Position numbers and translations under genes: made by a program. Under the pieces are notes generated by a model. That model worked only from the letters and a program-made list of their open reading frames with translations. It had not been told where the DNA came from and did not search any database. Positions 10,240 to 17,722 of a stretch of DNA of 64,000 bases are shown here, one piece after another (the stretch's first letter is position 1; each line of letters opens with the position of its first letter). Source of the stretch: a virus. The DNA is taken from IMG/VR virus record IMGVR_UViG_3300042923_000569, positions 124,001-188,000 of that record. The stretch is one strand, 5' to 3'.

Positions 10240-10584
10240 TTATTTAGGGTCGTTCAAATGTTCCGAAATAAATTGTAATACTTCTTCAGGAGTGCATACT
10301 GAAAGTACTTGACCAAGAATATTATCATAAAACTCTTTGTTTTCATGATACTTCTGAATAAGTTCAGTACGTTCAATAATAGACTCTGCCGTTGGGAGAC
10401 ATGGAGTATATTCAACTCCTAAGCTTGCAGCCAAATCTTTAACTTTTTGTAACCGTGCTGCATTACGATCATGCATTTCACGTAGTTTACGTTCACCTAA
10501 AGTAAAGTGAGATTTATTAACTTTAAAATGTGTTTCTTCATCTAAAATATAAGCATTAATCTCTGACGAATCCGGTCGTTTCAT
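10240..10584 (-). CDS. Hypothetical helical protein, 114 aa
   Basis: A mostly alpha-helical, charged protein (LGERKLREMHDRNAARLQKV; PEEVLQFISEHLND). It is followed closely by the basic protein gene and preceded by the YqeY-like gene with 1-base spacing. No known motif is seen. Confidence 0.6.
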   Translation of the reverse strand: MKRPDSSEINAYILDEETHFKVNKSHFTLGERKLREMHDRNAARLQKVKDLAASLGVEYTPCLPTAESIIERTELIQKYHENKEFYDNILGQVLSVCTPEEVLQFISEHLNDPK

Positions 10585-10585
10585 A

Positions 10586-10993
10586 TTAAGCTCCTAGCTG
10601 ACCGAAAATAACATTCGCATCTTTACCATTATACTGACCATCATAATTAGCTTTAAGGTAAGGGAACATATTTTTCTTTTCTGCCATTGCTGGATTTTCT
10701 GAAATAGCTGCTTGCATAATTGCAAGTAGTTCATCATTAGAAAGTTGCTTAGGTAGGAGATTTTCTAGAAGTACTTTTTCAGCTTCTAGTACTTCATTAG
10801 TACTGTACTTAATAGAGTCATTAACACTTTCAAGTAGTTTCTTGATAGATTGAAGTACTACAGTATCTTCAACATCTTGTGCAGTAGTTTTACGTTGGAT
10901 CTCAGCAATGATTACACCAAATAGGCTATATTTTACTTTATCATTACCTAATGCTTTTTGTCGTTCCGTTTGAATGGTCTGGTAAAGACTCAT
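10586..10993 (-). CDS. GatB/YqeY domain-like protein
   Basis: The protein is 135 aa, close to the roughly 150 aa of YqeY. Typical features are the start LYQTIQTERQKALGNDKVKYSLFGVIIAEIQRK, then VVLQSIKKLLESVNDSIKY, EVLEAEKVLLENLLPKQLS and a C-terminal helical pair with YLKANYDGQYNGKDA. The family shares the tail domain of the GatB tRNA-amidotransferase subunit, which binds tRNA. Such proteins recur in large T4-like phages. The actual role is unknown; tRNA binding is inferred. Confidence 0.75.
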   Translation of the reverse strand: MSLYQTIQTERQKALGNDKVKYSLFGVIIAEIQRKTTAQDVEDTVVLQSIKKLLESVNDSIKYSTNEVLEAEKVLLENLLPKQLSNDELLAIMQAAISENPAMAEKKNMFPYLKANYDGQYNGKDANVIFGQLGA

Positions 10994-10994
10994 A

Positions 10995-11231
10995 TTATTC
11001 TCCTTTTAGAAATGCTTCAAACTTATCACAGCCTCCTACATACTGTTCATCTACGAAAATTTGTGGTACTTGCCTTACGGGTTGTCCTACAATTTCTGCC
11101 AGATCAGCAGCAGTTAGACCTAGTGCGTCAATATCAATAAACTCTAATTCAAACCCATTGATTTCACAAATGAGTTTAGCACGATCACAAAATTTACATC
11201 CTTGTGCACGACCATACATTTTTACATTCAT
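10995..11231 (-). CDS. Glutaredoxin-like protein
   Basis: The protein is 78 aa with the redox site CKFCDRAK near residue 12, then the conserved cis-Pro segment RQVPQIFVDE and the C-terminal YVGGCDKFEAFL. Glutaredoxins of T4-like phages donate electrons to ribonucleotide reductase. The gene lies between the YqeY-like and Nudix genes with tight spacing. Confidence 0.9.
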   Translation of the reverse strand: MNVKMYGRAQGCKFCDRAKLICEINGFELEFIDIDALGLTAADLAEIVGQPVRQVPQIFVDEQYVGGCDKFEAFLKGE

Positions 11232-11251
11232 AATATTCCCTTATTATGTAA

Positions 11252-11683
11252 TTAATCTTGTTTTACTTCCATGAATTGCGTAACAGCTTTTACGATACTA
11301 TTACACATACGTTCAGTCAGGTATAATTCACAATCTTCTACATCAATATACATAAACTTATCTAGTTCAGGTTTTTCTTGACCATAACGATTTGTATAAG
11401 TACTGATACACTGCAAGTCATCGACTTCAGGTTTATCAGGTGCAGTATAAAAGAAAAGAACCAGCCGTTTACCCTTTCTGTAAGAAACTTCACCTATTAA
11501 AAGTAAATCTTCTTCACATATGGAGAAGCCGGTTTCTTCGTAGCATTCCCTAACTGCGGCCTCTTCATAAGTCTCTCCTTCCTCAGTTTTACCTTTAGGG
11601 AGATCCCAATGAGATTGACCAGTAGTATGTCCTATAAGTATCTGACCGTCGCGGTAAAAAATTATTCCACACGTATGACGCAT
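11252..11683 (-). CDS. Nudix hydrolase
   Basis: The protein is 143 aa. The Nudix box begins at about residue 30 (GKTEEGETYEEAAVRECYEETG) and keeps the REUXEEXGU core. The N-terminus (CGIIFYRDGQILIGHT) and HWDLPKGK resemble Ap4A/dNTP or RNA-cap hydrolases such as RppH. Candidate substrates are dinucleoside polyphosphates or the 5' ends of RNA; the sequence alone does not decide. An early-type promoter lies just upstream at 11717-11745. Confidence 0.85.
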   Translation of the reverse strand: MRHTCGIIFYRDGQILIGHTTGQSHWDLPKGKTEEGETYEEAAVRECYEETGFSICEEDLLLIGEVSYRKGKRLVLFFYTAPDKPEVDDLQCISTYTNRYGQEKPELDKFMYIDVEDCELYLTERMCNSIVKAVTQFMEVKQD

Positions 11684-11716
11684 ATGAATTTCCTACTAAA
11701 ATTATCAGATACCTAT

Positions 11717-11745
11717 AATATACCATATTTTTTTATTGCGTTTCA
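11717..11745 (-). promoter_or_regulatory. Early-type promoter
   Basis: The minus strand has TGAAAC (11740-11745), 17 bases, then TATATT (11717-11722) preceded by TGG. It belongs to a set of five sites with the same arrangement (also 17652, 25206, 50838 and 59415). It drives the Nudix gene and those after it. Confidence 0.6.
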
Positions 11746-11748
11746 GAT

Positions 11749-12864
11749 TTATGCAAACATCTTTTTGACTTCAGTTAATTGAATTCCTTTAACATAAGTC
11801 CTGATATTTGAAGATTCAAGTTTACCATTTTTAACCATCTCCTGAATGTCACCAACTGGTGCATCAGTAAACCGATCAAATACTTTGATAATTAGGTCTT
11901 CAAGCTCATTATCAATTTCACGACGAATAATAAAGTACTCGGTCAACTTATAAAGAAAATCTTCACCACCATTATTTTTGATATTCATAGTACTAAAAAG
12001 TTCTACCATATCTTCAGGTTTCTTCTTCCTGAATTTAATCAAACTTTCTGAATGCAATTTAACGAAATTGCTGAATTTAACCATCCGTGCAGGTAGTTTA
12101 ATTGAACCTGCTACATAATCTTTATCAGCAGTCATATTAGAAAGAATAACACTCCAGATAAATTCGTCTCGATGTTCAACAGTACTGTTATCTGCAATAG
12201 AATCAATTAGGTCTAATTCTTTTTGTGTTGCAGTAAAACCTGGAAGAAGAATAGCTAACGCACCAACACTTTTTAAGTACTTCAAAAAGATACTTGGCTT
12301 TTCTTCAGAGAATGCTTTTTCAAATTCTACATATACACGCTCTTTAGTAAGATGATTAATCTCACCAGCGGCAACCATCTGACGCACCATTGCATCAGTG
12401 TCTTTGTGTACGCTGAAATCAGCATAACGGGCCGCAAAACGTGCTAGACGAAGCACACGTAGCGGGTCTTCTTTAAACGCGTCAGAGACGTGTTTAAGCA
12501 CCTTATTTTTGAGATCTTCTTTACCATTATATGGGTCAACGTGTGTCTTTGTAATAATATCCCACGCAATGGCATTGATAGTTAGATCTCGACGAAATAG
12601 ATCCTGTTCTAAAGTTACACCCTGAGTTTCAACGGTGAAACCATCATAACCAGTACCAGTTTTTCTTTCAATACGTGCTAGTGCATACTCATCACCATCT
12701 GGTGATAGAAATACAGGGAAGTCTGCACCAACTTGTTTGTATCCAATACTCTCAAGATATGCAATATCTTTTGGTTTTGCACCAACAAGTACGTAATCTT
12801 TGTCTTTTGGTTTAAGACCTAAAAGTTTATCGCGAACAAAGCCGCCTACAATATATTTTTTCAT
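11749..12864 (-). CDS. CCA-adding tRNA nucleotidyltransferase
   Basis: The protein is 371 aa. The class II poly(A) polymerase/CCA-enzyme motifs are in order: YIVGGFVRDKLLG near residue 5, the metal-binding DKDY, the RIE-type strand, then FRRDLTINAIAWD near 112 and DPLRVLRLARFAARYADF near 158, followed by a helical C-terminal half. It adds or repairs the 3' CCA of tRNAs. It is slightly shorter than E. coli Cca (412 aa), with no HD phosphohydrolase domain visible. Confidence 0.92.
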   Translation of the reverse strand: MKKYIVGGFVRDKLLGLKPKDKDYVLVGAKPKDIAYLESIGYKQVGADFPVFLSPDGDEYALARIERKTGTGYDGFTVETQGVTLEQDLFRRDLTINAIAWDIITKTHVDPYNGKEDLKNKVLKHVSDAFKEDPLRVLRLARFAARYADFSVHKDTDAMVRQMVAAGEINHLTKERVYVEFEKAFSEEKPSIFLKYLKSVGALAILLPGFTATQKELDLIDSIADNSTVEHRDEFIWSVILSNMTADKDYVAGSIKLPARMVKFSNFVKLHSESLIKFRKKKPEDMVELFSTMNIKNNGGEDFLYKLTEYFIIRREIDNELEDLIIKVFDRFTDAPVGDIQEMVKNGKLESSNIRTYVKGIQLTEVKKMFA

Positions 12865-12865
12865 T

Positions 12866-13120
12866 TTACATCCTAGAGTATCGTGATGGGGGTGGTTCAG
12901 GCATTTTAGGTGGTTCAGGTATTGGTGGAAGGTTAATTATATCTTCTTTAATAATTTCTCCCCAAAAGCCCGTAAGTATTTCTGGTGTTTTTTCTGGTCT
13001 ATTTCCGATATCACCTTTTTGTCGGTGGCTCTGATGACGTAGTAATGCTACTTCTTCAGCAAGAGAATCTTCGCCAACCCAAAAACCATAATTCTCATCA
13101 TACAAATTAATCTCTTGCAT
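12866..13120 (-). CDS. Hypothetical protein with proline-rich tail, 84 aa
   Basis: A short protein containing TGFWGEIIKEDIIN, then a proline-rich tail of PEPP-type repeats. The FWG-x-II segment also occurs near the end of the neighbouring 132-aa protein (FWGNIIVGELL), so the two may share a short interaction motif. The start overlaps the end of that gene by 14 bases. Function unknown. Confidence 0.55.
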   Translation of the reverse strand: MQEINLYDENYGFWVGEDSLAEEVALLRHQSHRQKGDIGNRPEKTPEILTGFWGEIIKEDIINLPPIPEPPKMPEPPPSRYSRM

Positions 13121-13505
13121 TTAATAATTCACCTACTATTATATTACCCCAAAAGTTACTAGATAATGAATCTAAAAGTTCCTTTCTCTCAGCAGCTTCG
13201 GTAATTTGTTTAATACGGTCGGGGTAATCGCCTAGCGATCTATGCCGTGGAAGATTATTTTCAATATAATTTGAGCCGCCACCTTCTTCAAAAAAAGCCA
13301 TATTATATCCACTCTTTTTTAATTTTTGTAATATAAATTCATAAACTTTTAGTGGGTCATCTTGAATATTATTTTCAATGTATGTACGACAAAATCTAGC
13401 ATCATCCATTGTAATAGTATGGGTTCCATGTTCAATGAAAAACATATCATGGGGACTACCATAAAAACATGCTTTCAAACCATAAATTCTAAAAACCGAA
13501 CTCAT
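13107..13505 (-). CDS. Hypothetical protein, 132 aa
   Basis: A soluble mixed alpha/beta-type sequence that ends in SSNFWGNIIVGELLNARD, echoing the FWGEII segment of the next protein. No known domain. The sigma70-like promoter at 13562-13590 and the hairpin at 13528-13560 lie just upstream, so the gene may be read past an attenuator-like hairpin. Confidence 0.6.
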   Translation of the reverse strand: MSSVFRIYGLKACFYGSPHDMFFIEHGTHTITMDDARFCRTYIENNIQDDPLKVYEFILQKLKKSGYNMAFFEEGGGSNYIENNLPRHRSLGDYPDRIKQITEAAERKELLDSLSSNFWGNIIVGELLNARD

Positions 13506-13527
13506 ATTTAAATTCCAGTTAAAATAT

Positions 13528-13560
13528 AAAAAAAGGACAGTGCATTTCTGCCCGTCCTTA
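13528..13560 (-). terminator. Hairpin with T-tract directly after a promoter
   Basis: On the minus strand AAGGAC...GTCCTT closes a stem around an interior segment and is followed by seven T residues. It follows the lysozyme gene but also starts at the predicted +1 of the promoter at 13562-13590, so it could act as terminator and attenuator. Confidence 0.65.
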
Positions 13561-13561
13561 T

Positions 13562-13590
13562 AATGTATCAGATTTTTACTTAGCTGTCAA
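13562..13590 (-). promoter_or_regulatory. Sigma70-type promoter
   Basis: The minus strand has TTGACA (13585-13590), a 17-base spacer and TACATT (13562-13567). It lies just after the lysozyme stop codon. Confidence 0.6.
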
Positions 13591-13597
13591 GGGTTTA

Positions 13598-14530
13598 TTA
13601 AATGCTACTCAATAACATATCCACTCGGTTTCCACCTACTTGAGTATACCACAGAGAGTTTTTAATTTCCTTCTTGAAACGGTGTGAATTGCTGTTCTGC
13701 ACACTTTTCCACAGTTTATTGAACCTGGATAGTTTGTCACAGCCCATTGTATACGCCATTTCAAATAGGACACGTTGCTGATCTAATGTCAGGTCAACAG
13801 CCTTTTTCCGCTGTAAAAGTAGTACGAAGTCGTTTTTAGTACGCTCCATGTCTTGTAATAGCATATCATGTGCTTGCCTTTTGCTGATACCATTACGATA
13901 TTTTACTGCATCTCTTTCGCTCTTACCCAAGTAATGACCATATCCAATAGTGAAATGACCAGTACTGTCACGATACGGGTAGAACTTTCCATTTTTAAAA
14001 GATGGACCAACTTTACCGCCAAGTAACTTTCTCTTAATTGCTGATTGAGATTCACTTGTTCCTTCTGCTGTTTTGAGATGATCGATCATAGTTTGATCCC
14101 TAATATCTAACTCTTCAGTGATATTTGGAAGTACTATCTCTTTCAAATCAATATCGCTTGGAATGTCAAACATTGTACCCGGATGTAATACTACATCCTT
14201 ATTAACCATTTGAAGTATTTTGACATAATCTTTTACCTCAACATTGTCTGGTTTAATTTTAGTAGCTACGGTCCAGAGACTATCACCACTAAGTACTTTG
14301 TATTGCTTTCTGCTTACAGTTAGTTCAGTTTCACTCTGAACAACTGGCGGTTGCTTTTGAATTTTTATAACGGGTTCTGTTTGTACCACTGCCTCTTCGA
14401 CAGAGACTGATGATGTAGTACGATCATGTGAGTTTAAACCTAATCCAAATGCAGCGGCAAGCAACAGAAAACCTACTAAGATATATTTTAACTTAGCACG
14501 AGTCTTGAGTTCTTGTATCGCTTTATACAA
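13598..14530 (-). CDS. Membrane-anchored endolysin: LysM plus GH24 lysozyme
   Basis: The protein is 310 aa. An N-terminal hydrophobic segment (about residues 16-32) could be a signal anchor. A LysM cell-wall binding domain (about 76-122, YKVLSGDSLWTVATKI) and a T4-type lysozyme domain follow. The catalytic Glu is in TAEGTSES (about 153), with YRDSTGHFTIGYGH (Asp and Thr of the triad) about 35 residues later. It cleaves peptidoglycan at lysis. The start is TTG, chosen because AAGGAG lies 5 bases before it. The leader is unusually structured. Confidence 0.88.
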   Translation of the reverse strand: MYKAIQELKTRAKLKYILVGFLLLAAAFGLGLNSHDRTTSSVSVEEAVVQTEPVIKIQKQPPVVQSETELTVSRKQYKVLSGDSLWTVATKIKPDNVEVKDYVKILQMVNKDVVLHPGTMFDIPSDIDLKEIVLPNITEELDIRDQTMIDHLKTAEGTSESQSAIKRKLLGGKVGPSFKNGKFYPYRDSTGHFTIGYGHYLGKSERDAVKYRNGISKRQAHDMLLQDMERTKNDFVLLLQRKKAVDLTLDQQRVLFEMAYTMGCDKLSRFNKLWKSVQNSNSHRFKKEIKNSLWYTQVGGNRVDMLLSSI

Positions 14531-14643
14531 AATTTCTCCTTATTACACATTTTGGTGCTTCTTTTGCGTAATAAAGCTTACACTTTATGCGGCGGCTTTA
14601 TTTGCACAAAGTCGCTTTTGGACTTTCTACGTTAGTACGAATA
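14531..14643 (-). promoter_or_regulatory. Structured leader of the endolysin gene
   Basis: This 113-base gap holds no gene. On the minus strand it forms AAAGTC/GACTTT and an 8-bp AATAAAGC/GCTTTATT hairpin, then AAGGAG before the TTG start. The two stems and a possible TGTGC/GCAC long-range pairing suggest translational control of lysis timing. No clear promoter is seen. Confidence 0.4.
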
Positions 14644-15216
14644 CTACTTCGAAATTTTATTTTCTCTACTTCGAATCAACCCTTCAATGTCATACATTTT
14701 AAGTTGTTCAGTAGATGCTGTCAACGATATTGAACCTAAAGTATCTAGGTCACAGCCCTTGATACCGACACTCCTAAATTCTTCAATACTTTGAAGCATA
14801 TGAGGCGGTATCAACTCAGACAGTATAGGCTGATATTTATCATAAGTCAATATAAATTCAATAAATTCAGGCCGAACGATCATAAATCCATCAGAAACAC
14901 ACGTTTTTAAAATAACTCTGACATAATTCACATTTTCTTCAAGATCTGGATTAGCCATCACAGAATTTATTTGAAAGTTTTTAACAGGTGTTATATTATA
15001 TGGACATAGGCGATATTCTTCTATCACTAATCTTTCAACATCCACATAAAATCCAGCCTTAGTACACATACTTTGTGCATTGCAAATATAAGTAAGTGCT
15101 TCTGCATAGCTATAGTATTCAGAACCTAGAGTACTAGAAACCAAATCACCATTTGCCGAAATTACATATATAAACTGTCCGGTTATTCTATCACGAATCT
15201 TGAATTTTTCAATCAT
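14644..15216 (-). CDS. Hypothetical protein, 190 aa
   Basis: Start placed at the ATG of MIEKFKIRD, which has GGAAGAA upstream; the longer reading would need a TTG. It is a mixed alpha/beta-type protein with several cysteines (CNAQSMCTKAGFYVD; YRLCPYN; KTCVSDG). No family is recognised. It overlaps the 2H phosphoesterase gene by 8 bases, so it is probably co-translated. Confidence 0.6.
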   Translation of the reverse strand: MIEKFKIRDRITGQFIYVISANGDLVSSTLGSEYYSYAEALTYICNAQSMCTKAGFYVDVERLVIEEYRLCPYNITPVKNFQINSVMANPDLEENVNYVRVILKTCVSDGFMIVRPEFIEFILTYDKYQPILSELIPPHMLQSIEEFRSVGIKGCDLDTLGSISLTASTEQLKMYDIEGLIRSRENKISK

Positions 15217-15634
15217 AGTAGGTTCTTCCAATAGTTATGTGGAATTCAGGAAATACCGGAAGACCTAATTCACGACGAACTTCTACTAATTCTGGACATT
15301 CAAAGTTTATAATAAAGAAGCTGCCTGGTTTTTTTCTATCTTTTACTTCAATGATATTAGGATAGAATCTGAACGTAAATTTCTTTCTGTGATATTTTTT
15401 CCACAGATGAATGTGTTCTTCATCTGGTTTTTCCCCACGAATAATACTTACGTGAGCACCCCACGCAGGCATATCGAGTATAACATGTTTTTCTTTTTGT
15501 ACGAAGTACTGGTAGTATCTTACCAAATCGTTAGGTAATTGTAATACGCACCAGTACTCAGTTCGTTTCTTCATATCTTTCCGGTCAGGGTCATATTCAA
15601 GATACCCTTCCAGTTCAATATATTCGGTAGTCAC
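15209..15634 (-). CDS. 2H phosphoesterase-like protein
   Basis: The protein is 141 aa with a GTG start (GGTGAG upstream). It has two H-x-[ST]-x motifs in the right order and spacing for the 2H superfamily: AHVSIIRGEKP near residue 60 and FHITIGRTY near 132. This superfamily includes 2',3'-cyclic phosphodiesterases, RNA 2'-5' ligases and the phage anti-CBASS nuclease Acb1. Small stand-alone phage members can act on cyclic nucleotides or RNA ends. Which applies here is open. Confidence 0.7.
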   Translation of the reverse strand: MTTEYIELEGYLEYDPDRKDMKKRTEYWCVLQLPNDLVRYYQYFVQKEKHVILDMPAWGAHVSIIRGEKPDEEHIHLWKKYHRKKFTFRFYPNIIEVKDRKKPGSFFIINFECPELVEVRRELGLPVFPEFHITIGRTYYD

Positions 15635-15647
15635 AACTCACCTATTA

Positions 15648-15788
15648 TTATAATCCAAATATTTTAGCTACAGTTATTGCAAAAGCACCAACAATTACGG
15701 TCCCAATAGTAGTTAAAATAGGGTTCACTGCAAAAGATGTTTTATACATCAATACAGCACCAAAAATTTTGTTACGTATATCTTTCAT
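15648..15788 (-). CDS. Small membrane protein, 46 aa
   Basis: An ATG at 15788 opens a 46-codon frame starting MKDIRNKIFGAVLMY, with one hydrophobic segment (about residues 22-41, PILTTIGTVIVGAFAIT). It fills a gap between two coding regions in the same direction, just after the upstream gene's stop. Function unknown. Confidence 0.55.
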   Translation of the reverse strand: MKDIRNKIFGAVLMYKTSFAVNPILTTIGTVIVGAFAITVAKIFGL

Positions 15789-15789
15789 T

Positions 15790-15990
15790 TTATTCTTCCC
15801 AATAACTAATAGCTTCTTTTACTGCATCTGCTGGTGAAGTGGATTTCCAATCTAATAGTTCATCATCTACCCAAGGTGAAATTTCACCTTCAACAGTACT
15901 AAACCAATGTTCTGGTGGAGTATTAATTGATTTTAAAAATGTTATAAAATGAAAAGCAAAATGTAGTTTCCATTCTTCAAATGTATTCAT
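15790..15990 (-). CDS. Hypothetical protein, 66 aa
   Basis: Start set at the ATG of MNTFEEWKLHFAFHF, preceded by AAAGGAATT; the longer frame reads into the terminator of the vWA gene. It is an acidic, tryptophan-rich small protein ending AVKEAISYWEE. Function unknown. Confidence 0.55.
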   Translation of the reverse strand: MNTFEEWKLHFAFHFITFLKSINTPPEHWFSTVEGEISPWVDDELLDWKSTSPADAVKEAISYWEE

Positions 15991-16008
15991 AATAATTCCT
16001 TTTAAATG

Positions 16009-16031
16009 AAAAAACCCCACCGAAGTGAGGC
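16009..16031 (-). terminator. Intrinsic terminator after the TROVE-like gene
   Basis: On the minus strand CCTCAC-TTCG-GTGGGG pairs and is followed by TTTTTT, 14 bases past the stop. Confidence 0.8.
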
Positions 16032-16044
16032 TTTTGTGGTTATA

Positions 16045-17559
16045 TTAACCTAGTACTTGATAGCGTGGACTATCAATAGTACGTAACATTACTTGTACTG
16101 GATCTACATCCTCACCACTTAGTACTGCTTCTAATACACTTGGGCTGAATCCACTTACTAGTGCAACACCTGCGGTGTCAAACTTAACTGGATTGTTACC
16201 TGGACGTGCATTTAGATTCCAGAATACTACGGTTGGTAGTTCATATCCTGCACTTTCAAAGTCTGCTTTAGCAACTTCATATGCTGTACCATTCCAACCA
16301 CCATTACGAGCGTTAAACTCCATATCAGTTAGTACAATTAGGTTCTTTGGCATTTCGTCTGCTGGTACTTGTTGCTGAACACATACGCGTAGAATTTCTT
16401 TAAAAGCCAATTCAATGTTTGTGCTACCAGACCAGTACTGATTGCCCTGATAACGCTCAAGATCAAACTTCTTCTCAGCAATATTCGAACCTTTAAGTTC
16501 AAAGATTTGTGGACGAGTACTGAAGTTTAAGAATAGATCTTTGAAAGCACCTTCTTGTTTATCAGCAATGTACAAACCTAATGAAATAGCAACATCCATA
16601 CATGTCATACTGGTTGAACCAGCAGAAGTACCCATAGAGCCAGAGGTATCTACCATTGGGATTGATTTAGAATCACCCATGAAGTTACGTAAAGCTTCCC
16701 ATTGTGCCACAGCTAGTGCAGTACTTTCGGTGTTATAACGATTAAGCTTAGTGGTAATATCATATGGATACAATGCACCAGCATTTACCTTAGCTTCACC
16801 TTTTGCAAGAGATGCTAGATATTCACGATAACGACCTTCATCATGTTTCATGAATGCTGGTAGGTAACGTGAACTAGCAACTGATGGTAGTTTACCATAA
16901 TCAATTTCAGACCATTCACTTGCACACATTTTCTGTTCAACGGTGTTGCTCATTGAAGATAGTAGTTTGCGGTACTGACGTTCATTGATATTCATCACAG
17001 CCATTAAATCTCGTGCAATTTTGTTGTTACTTGCACGGTTTTGGTTTGCTACGGTATTCATGTCAACTTTGCCTTGTGCGTTCTTTTTGAACTTATAGAC
17101 GCGAGGCATCCATTTAGCACATAGACCATTACCGGACTTTAGTGCTTCCGCAATAGTCTGGTACGCAAGAGTTTTGGACTCTGGATTTTTAAAGATTAAC
17201 AGATCGTCCCAACGACCGAATTCTGCAAGTACAGGGATAATACGTAAAACTTCTTCTGGATGTTTAGACTCAACATACTTTAGTAATTCGCGTGGGGTAT
17301 TACGTTCACCAGCACCACCGCGAATATCCCTAGCCCAAAGGATCATCTGCAATGCTAATGTTGAATTAGCTGCATATGCCGCGTCAAAAGATGCTTTGTA
17401 CGCGTTGATGTTTTTGTTACGTAGAGAACCAATCATAAAGAACAGATCTACTAACGGATTTAGGGTACTTTTTAAGGATTCCCCACCATTCGCGGTGCGA
17501 GAGCGGTTATCAGATACTGTGGTGTTTAAATTGTTTACTGCGTTTTTAAATGCTGACAT
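16045..17559 (-). CDS. DUF2828/TROVE-like protein with C-terminal vWA domain
   Basis: The protein is 504 aa. The N-terminal part (about 30-290) is helical and repeat-like, with LWARDIRGGAGERNTPRELL near 75-95, as in TROVE/DUF2828 proteins. The C-terminal part is a von Willebrand A domain with an intact MIDAS (DTSGS at 304-308), a threonine in the GSTNIE loop and VLTDMEF. Ro60/Rsr relatives bind the ends of misfolded RNAs and Y RNAs and help degradation or repair. The gene has an early-type promoter with a 90-base leader and follows an RNA ligase gene, which supports an RNA role. Confidence 0.8.
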   Translation of the reverse strand: MSAFKNAVNNLNTTVSDNRSRTANGGESLKSTLNPLVDLFFMIGSLRNKNINAYKASFDAAYAANSTLALQMILWARDIRGGAGERNTPRELLKYVESKHPEEVLRIIPVLAEFGRWDDLLIFKNPESKTLAYQTIAEALKSGNGLCAKWMPRVYKFKKNAQGKVDMNTVANQNRASNNKIARDLMAVMNINERQYRKLLSSMSNTVEQKMCASEWSEIDYGKLPSVASSRYLPAFMKHDEGRYREYLASLAKGEAKVNAGALYPYDITTKLNRYNTESTALAVAQWEALRNFMGDSKSIPMVDTSGSMGTSAGSTSMTCMDVAISLGLYIADKQEGAFKDLFLNFSTRPQIFELKGSNIAEKKFDLERYQGNQYWSGSTNIELAFKEILRVCVQQQVPADEMPKNLIVLTDMEFNARNGGWNGTAYEVAKADFESAGYELPTVVFWNLNARPGNNPVKFDTAGVALVSGFSPSVLEAVLSGEDVDPVQVMLRTIDSPRYQVLG

Positions 17560-17651
17560 TATATCTTCCTTTCAGAAATGGTTTAATTATGTTGTTGACA
17601 CACTTCTCTTAAAACTTATTGATTGTGCATACATTGCTTATCAATAAGACT

Positions 17652-17680
17652 ATTATACCACAATTTTAAATCTTGTTTCA
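17652..17680 (-). promoter_or_regulatory. Early-type promoter of the TROVE-like gene
   Basis: The minus strand has TGAAAC (17675-17680), 17 bases, then TATAAT (17652-17657) with an extended TGTGG. Over 29 bases it differs from the promoter of the large RNA at 25206-25234 at about three positions. The predicted transcript starts with CTTATTGATAAG, a short hairpin. Confidence 0.75.
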
Positions 17681-17692
17681 TTTTTCTCAATT

Positions 17693-17715
17693 AAAAACAG
17701 CACCTTGCAGTGCTG
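17693..17715 (-). terminator. Intrinsic terminator after RNA ligase gene
   Basis: On the minus strand CAGCAC and GTGCTG pair around a 6-base loop and are followed by TTTTT. Confidence 0.8.
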
Positions 17716-17722
17716 TATAATA

